Shown here one piece after another: positions 16,870-24,247 of a DNA stretch of 32,773 nucleotides (positions are counted from its first letter, which is position 1; each line of letters starts with the position of its first letter). The stretch comes from Desulfobacteraceae bacterium. Lineage in GTDB: Bacteria; Desulfobacterota; Desulfobacteria; Desulfobacterales; SURF-15. The stretch lies in contig QZKK01000186.1 in the NCBI GenBank assembly GCA_003599475.1, forward strand, positions 1-32,773, given 5' to 3'. Under the pieces are notes generated by a model. The model did not search any database, was not told the origin of the DNA, and was given only the letters and a program-made list of their open reading frames with translations. The translations under genes were made by a program, and so were the position numbers.

Positions 16870-17624
16870 AGATACCCATCTATTTCGTGGGCGCAGGACC
16901 TGGTGATCCGGAGCTTATCTCGGTGAAAGGCAGAAAGCTGCTCGACAGCGCTGATGTGGTGATCTACGCCGGCAGCCTGGTGAACCCGAAGCTTCTCGCG
17001 GGGATCAAGGCGCACGTTTTTGACTCAGCGACTATGGACCTCGATAGGATCATCGATATCATGAAAACAGCCGTTGCCGAAGGAAAGACTGTTATCCGCC
17101 TTCATACCGGGGATACGTCGTTCTACAGCGCCATATCGGAACAGATCGAACGGCTGCGCGGGCTGGATATTCCCTACGAGGTCGTTCCCGGCGTGTCATC
17201 GGCCATGGCAGGCGCCGCGATCCTCGGGCAGGAGCTGACCATCCCCGAGATAAGCCAAACCGTCATCTTCACCCGGATGGAGGGCAGGACCACGGTCCCT
17301 GCGTCCGAGCGGCTGGGTTCGCTGGCTTTGCACCGCGCGACCATGGCGATCTTTCTGAGCGTCGGTATGATCGAGAAGGTACGCGAGGAATTGCTCCAGG
17401 GCTATCCCGGAGACACGCCGGTGGTGGTCATCGAGAAGGCGACATGGCTGGACCAGAAGGTCATCAGGGGCGCGCTGACCGACATTGTTTCTCTCGTGAA
17501 GGAAGCGGGCATCAGGAAGACGGCGCTGATCTATGTGGGGGAATCGCTCCGGGCGTCCGAAGCGTCGCTCGGAAAAGAATCGAAACTTTACGACAAGAAT
17601 TTTAAGCATGAGTTTAGGAAGTGA
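16866..17624 (+). CDS. cbiF: Cobalt-precorrin-4 C11-methyltransferase CbiF
   Basis: The 252-residue tetrapyrrole methylase begins IYFVGAGPGDPELISVKGRK and has IYAGSLVNPKLL, RLHTGDTSFYSAISEQ, EVVPGVSSAMAGAAILGQEL and TVIFTRMEGRT, all diagnostic of CbiF/CobM. It methylates C11 of cobalt-precorrin-4 using SAM. Start overlaps the cbiL stop (ATGA). A 33-base gap to the cbiGH start follows, the largest gap in this half of the operon. Confidence 0.95.
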   Translation: MKIPIYFVGAGPGDPELISVKGRKLLDSADVVIYAGSLVNPKLLAGIKAHVFDSATMDLDRIIDIMKTAVAEGKTVIRLHTGDTSFYSAISEQIERLRGLDIPYEVVPGVSSAMAGAAILGQELTIPEISQTVIFTRMEGRTTVPASERLGSLALHRATMAIFLSVGMIEKVREELLQGYPGDTPVVVIEKATWLDQKVIRGALTDIVSLVKEAGIRKTALIYVGESLRASEASLGKESKLYDKNFKHEFRK

Positions 17625-17657
17625 AATATTTGTGGAATGCGGATTCCGGATTGTGGG

Positions 17658-19448
17658 ATGGAAAAAACGGCGATCATATACATAACTGACAATGGGCTGA
17701 AGCTTGCGGAGCGGTTGAAGTCCCTGGTGCCCGATGCGGAGATTGTGAAACACGCTCCGGCTGCTGTCGAAGACCTGTGGCGGAGAAGTGGGGCACTGCT
17801 GTTCATCATGGCCACCGGCATCGTTGTGCGGACCATTGCGCCACTGCTCAAGGACAAAAGGACCGATCCCGCGGTGATCGTGCTCGATGAGAACGGCAGG
17901 CATGCTATCAGTCTCCTGAGTGGACATATCGGCGGCGCGAATGATAGGGCGAGAGAGATCGCTTGTTTCCTCGGCGGCGAAGCGGTCATTACCACATCGT
18001 CTGATGTGAATGGTCTGCCGTCGCTCGATCTTTGGGCCAGGGACCATGATCTGGTCATCGAGGACTGGGGAATACTCCCGTTCATCGGAACGCGGTTCGT
18101 GAACAACGGTGCGCTACGGGTTTATGCCGCCACTGATCTCGATTTCCCTGACGAGTTCCTGCTGGTGGCGGAGCCGCGGTTTGCGGACGTGATCATCTCG
18201 AATCGGCAGAATGCCTATGAAGGGTCTTCAACGTGTACCGTCGCGGGTGACGACTGCTTCGTCGAAACCTGCCGGGTGAAGTGGCAGCTCTATCTCAGGC
18301 CGAGGAACCTGGTCGTCGGCATCGGGTGCAACATCGGCACGTCGCGTGAAGAGATCGAGAGCGCCGTGCGGCAGACGCTCGACGAGCACAATCTGTCCTT
18401 CTGGTCAATCTATTCGATCGCGACCATTGACATCAAGGGCAACGAGCCGGGCCTTCGGGCCTTTGCGGAGAAATATACGTTCACTGTCCGCACCTTCGGG
18501 GCTGATGAACTGAACCGCGTAGAAGGACTTGCGCGATCGGCTGTCGTATTCAAGGCAACAGGCGCTCATGGCGTTGCGGAACCTGCGGCGCTTGTCGCAG
18601 CCGGGACGGTCCGGCTGCTCGTTTCAAAACAGAAGAAAGGAAATGTCACTGTGGCGGTCACGGAAAAAAAAGTTCAGAGTGAAAAAGATCCAAGAGGCAT
18701 GATATACATCGTCGGCACGGGGCCGGGAAGCCTGGAGCACCTGACTCCTGCTGCCAGGGATGCGATCAGAAGGTCTGATGTCGTTGTAGGCTATGGAACT
18801 TATCTTGAGCTCATCAAAGAGCTTGTCAGGGACAAAAATGTCGTCTCGACTGGTATGACGCAGGAAGTCGACCGGTGCCGGAGGGCGATCGATATCGCGC
18901 GGGAAGGCAAAACGGTCGCGATCATCAGCGGCGGCGATCCTGGCGTCTATGCCATGGCCGGCCTTGTGTTCGAGCTTCTTCGCTCGGAAGAGGAAAAGAC
19001 CGGGACACTGCCGGTCGTAGAGGTCATTCCCGGCATCTCGTCCTTCAATGCCAGCGCGTCCCGGCTCGGAGCCCCCTTGATGCACGATTTTGCCTGCATC
19101 AGCCTGTCGGACCGCCTGACGTCCTGGGAAGTGATCGAGAAGCGTCTTGAGGCAGCGGCAGCGGGTGATTTCGTCATCGTTCTGTACAATCCCCGGAGCA
19201 AAGGCCGGGCCGGCCATCTCAACCGGGCGCGGGGGATCATTCTGAAGCACCGCGCCGCGAAAACGGCCGTGGGCATCGTGAAAGGCGCGATGCGGGAGCG
19301 GGAGAGGGTCATCGTGACGGACCTGGCCAACATTCTTGATGCTGATGTCGATATGCAGACGACCGTGATCATCGGCAATTCGCAAACATTTGTTTGGAAC
19401 AATTTGTTGATAACGCCGAGAGGATATGAGGGCAAATTTACGATCTGA
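17658..19448 (+). CDS. Fusion of cobalt-precorrin-5A hydrolase CbiG and cobalt-precorrin-3B C17-methyltransferase CbiH
   Basis: This 596-residue protein carries CbiG in residues 1-340: N-terminal TAIIYITDNGLKLAERL, then LLSGHIGGANDRAREIA, and the C-terminal CbiG domain with VVGIGCNIGTSREEIESAV and KATGAHGVAEPAAL. CbiH occupies residues 348-596: IYIVGTGPGSLEHLTPAARD, ISGGDPGVYAMAGLVFE, VIPGISSFNASASRLGAPL and VLYNPRSKGR. CbiH methylates C17 and contracts the ring; CbiG opens the lactone and releases the C20 fragment, so the fusion joins steps close together in the pathway. The ATG at 17658 is preferred because the protein then starts like other CbiG; 17637 is an alternative. Confidence 0.93.
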   Translation: MEKTAIIYITDNGLKLAERLKSLVPDAEIVKHAPAAVEDLWRRSGALLFIMATGIVVRTIAPLLKDKRTDPAVIVLDENGRHAISLLSGHIGGANDRAREIACFLGGEAVITTSSDVNGLPSLDLWARDHDLVIEDWGILPFIGTRFVNNGALRVYAATDLDFPDEFLLVAEPRFADVIISNRQNAYEGSSTCTVAGDDCFVETCRVKWQLYLRPRNLVVGIGCNIGTSREEIESAVRQTLDEHNLSFWSIYSIATIDIKGNEPGLRAFAEKYTFTVRTFGADELNRVEGLARSAVVFKATGAHGVAEPAALVAAGTVRLLVSKQKKGNVTVAVTEKKVQSEKDPRGMIYIVGTGPGSLEHLTPAARDAIRRSDVVVGYGTYLELIKELVRDKNVVSTGMTQEVDRCRRAIDIAREGKTVAIISGGDPGVYAMAGLVFELLRSEEEKTGTLPVVEVIPGISSFNASASRLGAPLMHDFACISLSDRLTSWEVIEKRLEAAAAGDFVIVLYNPRSKGRAGHLNRARGIILKHRAAKTAVGIVKGAMRERERVIVTDLANILDADVDMQTTVIIGNSQTFVWNNLLITPRGYEGKFTI

Positions 19449-20694
19449 TTTGCGGGACGGGTGCGTTGCCCTCCTTTGGGACGAGTCCTTCCTCTGGGGT
19501 GTTATGGCCTACAAGGCCCTTCGGGCATCCGGTCTTGCCTTTGAGCTGATCCGGGCGGAAGACGCCAGGAATGGGGCTCTCGCAGGCTATGGGACGATAT
19601 TCGTTCCCGGTGGGTGGGCAGCGAACAAAGCAAATGCACTGGGGAAAGATGGGATAAACGCGATCCGGGCATTCGTTGATCGTGGGGGGAATTATATCGG
19701 TTTCTGCGGTGGCGCGGGACTCGCTACCCAGGATGGTATTGGGCTCCTTCCGGTCACGCGAAGGCCGACGAAGGAACGGGTGCCGAGCTTCAGCGGACGA
19801 ATCCGTCTGGTGTCACAGGACCATGACCTGTGGCAGGGGGTCGGCGATCCTATCTTCCACGCCTGGTGGCCGTCGCAGTTTGTCGTAGATGAATGTGTAA
19901 AGGTGATAGCGACGTACGGCGAAGCTCTACCAGATTCCTTTACATCCGATGTTAATGTCGGGGACGGGTTGTCGATCGGCGGATGGGAGGATCTGGAGGC
20001 GGTCTACCAGATCAACCTTGATCCACAACGCCTGATCGGCGAACCGGCCCTCGTCGAGGGGAAGTATGGCAAGGGTACAGTGCTGCTGTCGCTGGTCCAC
20101 TTTGATACGCCGGAAGACGGGAACGGGGCTGCCGTGCTCGGCAACATGTGGAGATATTTCGGTTGCGCCACGAATTGCCAGGACGCGATCGAGCTGCGGC
20201 CGCAGGCAAGAAGTGGTGCCGATCCCTTGTCGGATAGCGGCATGGTCGATACTCAGGCCGCGATTGACGGACTGATCGGACTCGGTCTGCGCAACTTTCT
20301 CTGGTTTTGGCGAAATTCCATGTTGCTGCAGTGGCGGCGCGGCGTACGAGGACTGGAGTACTGCACCTTGTCGGTCTTGGTGCATGAGGTTGTCACTCTT
20401 CTGGAGAGAGGGGTCGACTTGTCAGCAATGCCGGGTATGGTCCAGCGTATTCAGCGGATCAGGATCATGGCGCAACCTTTTGCCGCCAAAGCCGGGGAAT
20501 TGCTTTTGCGGGAACGCCGGGCCATGCAGAAAGAGCATATTACCTATGAACGCTGCCAGGATCCGAAAATTGTTTTACTGCGTGACGAACTCTTCTCGCG
20601 ATCGAAAAGCTACGGTGGTTTCTTTAAGGAACTCATTGACGAGATCGATCACTTGCTCTACCAGTTGTTGATAGGAAAACGTGGCACTCAATGA
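19426..20694 (+). CDS. GATase1-like (biotin-protein-ligase N-terminal-like) protein of unknown role at the end of the cobalamin operon
   Basis: The 422-residue protein has an N-terminal class I amidotransferase-like fold of the BPL_N type. Its signs are GTIFVPGGWAANKANALG, a nucleophile-elbow-like GFCGGAGLA with C94, and a His in LSLVHFDTPE (H225, with D227/E230). The remaining 150-170 residues are helical and charged (LRNFLWFWRNSMLLQWRRG; later a kinase-free basic/acidic tail ending in LLYQLLIGK), and I do not recognise that domain. No biotin ligase catalytic domain follows. The gene overlaps cbiGH by 23 bases, so it belongs to the operon. Function is unknown; an amidotransferase- or hydrolase-type step on a corrin intermediate is a guess. 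Confidence 0.6.
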   Translation: MRANLRSDLRDGCVALLWDESFLWGVMAYKALRASGLAFELIRAEDARNGALAGYGTIFVPGGWAANKANALGKDGINAIRAFVDRGGNYIGFCGGAGLATQDGIGLLPVTRRPTKERVPSFSGRIRLVSQDHDLWQGVGDPIFHAWWPSQFVVDECVKVIATYGEALPDSFTSDVNVGDGLSIGGWEDLEAVYQINLDPQRLIGEPALVEGKYGKGTVLLSLVHFDTPEDGNGAAVLGNMWRYFGCATNCQDAIELRPQARSGADPLSDSGMVDTQAAIDGLIGLGLRNFLWFWRNSMLLQWRRGVRGLEYCTLSVLVHEVVTLLERGVDLSAMPGMVQRIQRIRIMAQPFAAKAGELLLRERRAMQKEHITYERCQDPKIVLLRDELFSRSKSYGGFFKELIDEIDHLLYQLLIGKRGTQ

Positions 20695-20740
20695 AACGCA
20701 GCCAAGGCGCCGTTGGTTTGTCTGAGATCGCGGGGGGATC

Positions 20741-20890
20741 ATGGTCGGGGATTTGGTGGGCACCGCCAGTCGGCCGGAGTGGCTGCGGACGGACTGGGGA
20801 CTCGGGCAGTTCAGCCGGGTGCGCAGCCGGGCGGAGCGGGGCTATGTGGATTTTGTCCGGGCCGGAGTCGGGCTTTCCCAGCGTAACTGA
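20741..20890 (+). pseudogene. REP-associated (Y1/IS200-like) transposase, C-terminal remnant
   Basis: A 49-codon frame (ATG 20741 to TGA 20888-20890) encodes SRPEWLRTDWGLGQFS, then RAERGYVDFVRAGVGL. This is the usual tail of REP-associated tyrosine transposases (RAYT, PF01797 group: WL-x-W-LL-F ... Y-x-x-FV-x-x-G). The catalytic upstream part is absent, so it is a dead remnant. It lies 46 bases after the last cobalamin-operon gene and 17 bases before the end of an IS66 remnant. Confidence 0.7.
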
Positions 20891-20907
20891 TCACGGGTCG
20901 GCTTGCC

Positions 20908-21859
20908 TCAGGCCCGCCGACCTGATCCATTCCAGGTCAGATCCAGTTCTTTGAAATAGCTGCTCATCGCGTCCAGGAGTACATGGAAGGACGATCTGCC
21001 GTGCAGGCGGCAGGTCTGCCGAAGGGAGACGATCCGTTCCACCCAGCGGTTGCCCTTTTCGCTGCTGGTACCCTGGCTGCGTTTCCGCCAGAGAACGGCG
21101 TAGCGCAGCATCCGTTCGCCGAAGTTGTTGGTGGGGTCAACCCCCTCCTCCAGCAGGAAGGTGAACAGCGAATCCATTTCCTTGTCGAGATGGCGGACAA
21201 GGGTCCCCGCCTCGCTGTCGGAATCGATATACAGCGCAATCAGCCGGCAGAACCGGGCATAAAAAGCTTGCCACTCGGCTTGAGTGGGTGGATCCTTGGC
21301 CATTTTGCACAAACGCCGCAACTCGTCTCTGGCCCAGGCGCCGCACTTGGCCAGTTCCTGGTCTTTGCGTTCGGCCAGCCCCTTGGCCCGGCGGATCAGG
21401 TGGGCCAGACAGCTTTGCCGCGCATTCACCCAGTCCTGGTAAAGCCGGTAGCCATCGCTGACCAGGATGCCGCTCCAGGCTCCAATCAAGGCTTCAAAGG
21501 CATTCCTGGAGCGGTTGGTGTGAACCATGAAGAAAGCGACCACCGGGCTGGCCATCACCCATAGCCAGTTCAGCTTGCCGCTGTTTTTTCAGGTGGTTTC
21601 GTCAACATGGTTGACTTTCACGCTACGGGCCTTGTCCTTGATAGCCTCGTAATGGGGCAGAATGGCCTTTGATGCCCGGTCGATGACTTTCTGAATGGCC
21701 CCGAGGCTGATCTTGAAGCCCAGCACCGAGGAGCAGAAGCTCTGGATGGTCTCCCGGCTGTTGCCGTCGATCCCGCCGATTTCGGCCACCAGGGCGGAGA
21801 GGCGGGGGCCGAAGCCGGTCCGGTATTCCTCCGGGAAACCCGTCCGTCCCGTCCGGCAC
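20908..21859 (-). pseudogene. IS66-family transposase (TnpC), 5'-truncated with an in-frame stop
   Basis: The minus strand from about 21859 encodes GFPEEYRTGFGPRLSALVAE, ISLGAIQKVIDRAS and VNHVDETT. A TGA (21589-21591) stands where IS66 proteins normally have Trp (DET-W/G-K). The same frame continues with KNSGKLNWLWVMAS, SDGYRLYQDW, CLAHLIRRAKGL and the C-terminal NNFGERMLRYAVLWRKRSQG. The DDE-type catalytic core is therefore broken by one nonsense codon. The N-terminal zinc-ribbon and linker are missing: the frame begins directly at the end of the cytochrome gene stop (21863). I saw no terminal inverted repeats. The element is inactive. Confidence 0.88.
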
Positions 21860-21862
21860 GTC

Positions 21863-22174
21863 TTAAAACGTCTTCAGGATATACTCGGCGATCGCCTTGG
21901 CGTCGCTGTCGGGCAGGAAGTTGCTATCGAACGTCGACATGCCCTGCCCAGGATGGCGCATCTTGCCGACGATCTCCTCGACGGTGTTGACCTCCCGTTC
22001 CCCCTTGCGTAGAGTTTTGTGAGGTTTGATGATGTTGCCGCCGTTCGGATGGCAGACATTGCAGTGTTGCTTAAAAAGCTCTTCCCCGTTGGCTGCAGCC
22101 CGTGAGGTATTTGCTGTTGATATCCACAGACAGATGGCTGACAAAGTAAGCGTAAGGGTAACAAGTTTCTTCAT
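21863..22174 (-). CDS. Small monoheme c-type cytochrome
   Basis: The 103-residue protein begins at the ATG at 22174 (MKKLVTLTLTLSAICLW), seven bases behind GGAG; the upstream ATG at 22180 is too close to it. A signal peptide ends near AAA (residues 26-28). One heme-c site, CNVCH (C38-C41-H42), is followed by PNGGNIIKPHKTL and a late MRHPGQGM with the probable axial Met. The fold is class I, resembling small Geobacter-type c6-like cytochromes. It is the last gene of the sorA-sorB group, 26 bases after sorB, and could carry electrons from SorAB in the periplasm. The IS66 remnant abuts its stop codon. Confidence 0.88.
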   Translation of the reverse strand: MKKLVTLTLTLSAICLWISTANTSRAAANGEELFKQHCNVCHPNGGNIIKPHKTLRKGEREVNTVEEIVGKMRHPGQGMSTFDSNFLPDSDAKAIAEYILKTF

Positions 22175-22200
22175 TTTCATGCTCCTCATCTATTAAAGAG

Positions 22201-22545
22201 TTATTTTTCGTCGGTACCGTACTGTGCGGCAAGATAACTGCTGATGATTTTGGCATCCTCCTCAGTGATTGGCGCACCAAACACCTTGATCATCTTATGG
22301 ACTTCGCTATCCCATGTTTTTGCCGGCAAAGGGGGCTGCATGGGAATGTAATCGGGGCTGTGGCAGATGCCGCACAAGGTCAGCACCTTGTCTTTGCCGG
22401 TCCCTTCTTTCAACTCGGCCGGAATCGTCGGCAAGGTGATTGTGTGAACAGGCTCCATTTCTTCGGCTTGCACCATCGGGACAGGATGCTGAAGAAGGAA
22501 AGTTCCGGCTGATACCAGCATGGCGAATACGATATTTTTTTTCAT
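22201..22545 (-). CDS. sorB: SorB-like monoheme cytochrome c subunit of sulfite dehydrogenase
   Basis: The 114-residue secreted protein has a signal peptide (to about QA, residues 26-27) and one heme-c motif CGICHSPDY (C58, C61, H62), then IPMQPPLPAKTWDSEVHKM. The late Met in KMIKVFGAPITEEDAK is a candidate axial ligand. This pattern, including SPDYIPMQPPL, is typical of the SorB cytochrome paired with SorA. It starts eight bases after the sorA stop and would take electrons one at a time from the molybdenum subunit. Start has GGAGG-like sequence upstream. Confidence 0.85.
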   Translation of the reverse strand: MKKNIVFAMLVSAGTFLLQHPVPMVQAEEMEPVHTITLPTIPAELKEGTGKDKVLTLCGICHSPDYIPMQPPLPAKTWDSEVHKMIKVFGAPITEEDAKIISSYLAAQYGTDEK

Positions 22546-22553
22546 ATTCCCTC

Positions 22554-23747
22554 CTATCCGACGATGACGTCGACTTTTTCGATATTATTGAGCATATAGC
22601 CGGAAGGGTTCCACAGACGGTCAAAAGGCTGGGACTCTCCGATACTGTTGGTCGCGCGCGCCATCAGGGTATATTTCCCTTTCTGCGCCGGCTTCCAGGG
22701 CAGCGACCACAGGATCCAGGAGTACTTGCCGAGATCCTCGCCCAATTTGGCCTCCTTCCAGGTCTTGCCGCCATCCACCGAAACGATGACATCCTTGATG
22801 CCGTAGCCGCCGGAGAAGGCAAGGCCGGAGATGGTCACCTCCTTGCCCGCCGGCAACCGGTTGCCTTCGGAGGGCTCGATGATAAGCGAACGGGTATCCA
22901 TCCGGTTGATCGGCACGGTCTTGTCAGGCTTGGTGCCGGGGGGGACGCAGGCACAGGGGTTGGCCGGGATGCGGTAGGCCGGATCCATCCAGAATGATGC
23001 CAGCGGTTTCGACAGCACGGTCACATCGCTGAGTGCCTTCACCCAGTACGATGCATACCAGCCCGGCACGACCAGTCGGGCCGGGAAGCCGTTGAGCATG
23101 GTCAGCGGTTTGCCGTTCATCTCGTAGGCGATGATGATATCTTCCTCCAGCGCCTTGTCCACTGGCAGCGACTTGACCAGGTCCGGAACAGTGGGAAGCG
23201 GCCCGGAATCGATGCCGTTAAAGGCAATCTCCACCGAATCGCCCTTGACGCCGACCTTGGCCAGGATGTCCTTCAGGCGGACGCCGCCCCAGGTGATATT
23301 GCCCATGGCGCCGTTGCCCCACTGCCCACCGGGAACGCGCGGATTAAAAAGGCTGCGGCCATTGCCGGCACATTGGATGACTGCGGTATAAGTGACCTTG
23401 GGGAGTCCTTTCAGGTCATCCATTGAGAGTTCCAGAGGCCGCTCGGTATTGCCGCCGACCTTGATACGCCAGGTCCGCAGATCGACCGAGGTGGGGATAT
23501 TGGCGATATGCCAGCGGACAAAGAGCGCCTCGTTCGGCGTGATCAGTTCCTTGAAAAAATGCTTAGGCGTTTCCAGCTGCGGTGGTCGTGAGGTGAGGAG
23601 AATCAAGTCCGTCTTTTCGGGGAAGCGGACCAATTTCCCCTCACTGGCAAAAAGATCGGTTGGCATCCCCCCTCCGAAGGCGGTCACCATGCTGAGAGAA
23701 CTTGCTGTCTTCAGGAAATCCCGACGTGAAAAAAATCTACTTTTCAT
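22554..23747 (-). CDS. sorA: SorA-like molybdenum sulfite dehydrogenase catalytic subunit
   Basis: The 397-residue protein has a twin-arginine leader (SRRDFLK, residues 7-13), so it is folded with its cofactor in the cytoplasm and exported. The sulfite-oxidase-fold Mo-pterin domain carries the molybdenum Cys in AVIQCAGNGRS (C126), followed by GGQWGNGAMGNITWGGVRL. A C-terminal Mo-co dimerisation domain contains VSVDGGKTWKEAKL. The partner cytochrome SorB follows directly. The reaction is sulfite to sulfate with cytochrome c as acceptor; relatives in the family oxidise other substrates, so substrate is inferred. A good ribosome-binding site (GGAGGGG) precedes the ATG. Confidence 0.85.
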   Translation of the reverse strand: MKSRFFSRRDFLKTASSLSMVTAFGGGMPTDLFASEGKLVRFPEKTDLILLTSRPPQLETPKHFFKELITPNEALFVRWHIANIPTSVDLRTWRIKVGGNTERPLELSMDDLKGLPKVTYTAVIQCAGNGRSLFNPRVPGGQWGNGAMGNITWGGVRLKDILAKVGVKGDSVEIAFNGIDSGPLPTVPDLVKSLPVDKALEEDIIIAYEMNGKPLTMLNGFPARLVVPGWYASYWVKALSDVTVLSKPLASFWMDPAYRIPANPCACVPPGTKPDKTVPINRMDTRSLIIEPSEGNRLPAGKEVTISGLAFSGGYGIKDVIVSVDGGKTWKEAKLGEDLGKYSWILWSLPWKPAQKGKYTLMARATNSIGESQPFDRLWNPSGYMLNNIEKVDVIVG

Positions 23748-24247
23748 AGACCCCTCCGATAGGATTGTTGCAAAAAGGACTACCGATGTCAGCTAGTTAC
23801 CGTAACAATGATCCGAACATGAATAAGTAGCCTGCCTGTCATTTAAGTGAAGAATATAACATGGAAATCCTGCTGAGTCGTTTGTCAAGATATCTTATCG
23901 TATCACACATGGCAAAAAGAAATCAAACCCTTCAATGACTTTATCTGATTTTCAGCATATGAATATTTTCTTAAATAGAATCAAATAGATAAATAATAAA
24001 GAGGTCTTAATGTGAAGATGCCGGAAATAACTTTTCTTGAGTGGCAAGAAGGGTACGGCAAAGTAAAGGACGCCGGTAATAGTTGACTCATGACTTCCCG
24101 CTTTACTGCCTCCGACCAAGATGATACATAATAAATGGTTCATTGCGCCCGGTTGATAACGGCATTTGTAAATACCCGTGGTTAACGGGAGTCATTCTGG
24201 GCGCAAATACCCTCACTCCATCCCCCGTCACAAGCAGGTGAAAGGAA
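23748..24247. promoter_or_regulatory. 500-bp intergenic region between divergent sorA and tsdA-like genes
   Basis: No gene is evident here. The region is clearly richer in A and T than its neighbours. It holds the ribosome-binding sites of both flanking genes, a perfect 10-base palindrome AAGATATCTT (23887-23896), and a structured inverted repeat at 24143-24206. It must contain both promoters, but I could not place convincing -35/-10 pairs or a sigma54 site. Confidence 0.5.
24143..24206. repeat. Nested inverted repeat upstream of the tsdA-like gene
   Basis: The outer arms TTGCGCCC (24143-24150) and GGGCGCAA (24199-24206) are perfect complements. Inside, CCCGT (24175-24179) and ACGGG (24185-24189) form a second hairpin with loop GGTTA. 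The element ends 41 bases before the ATG at 24248. It may be an mRNA leader structure, an operator or the end of a lost mobile element. Confidence 0.55.

Noticed and set aside
20919..20938. Hairpin GACCTG/CAGGTC as terminator of the cobalamin operon
   Set aside because: It lies in the IS66 coding remnant, has no T-run, and the stem is short.
20691..20954. 87-codon plus-strand frame after the cobalamin operon
   Set aside because: Gly/Ser-rich with no motif; another frame of the same stretch encodes the clear transposase tail at 20741-20890.
24040..24075. Sigma54 promoter (TGGCAAG...GGCA) upstream of tsdA
   Set aside because: The GG to GC spacing is too long for the -24/-12 consensus.
24143..24206. 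Integron attC site
   Set aside because: The inverted repeats are nested, but the expected RYYYAAC/GTTRRRY core pattern and integron cassettes are not present.
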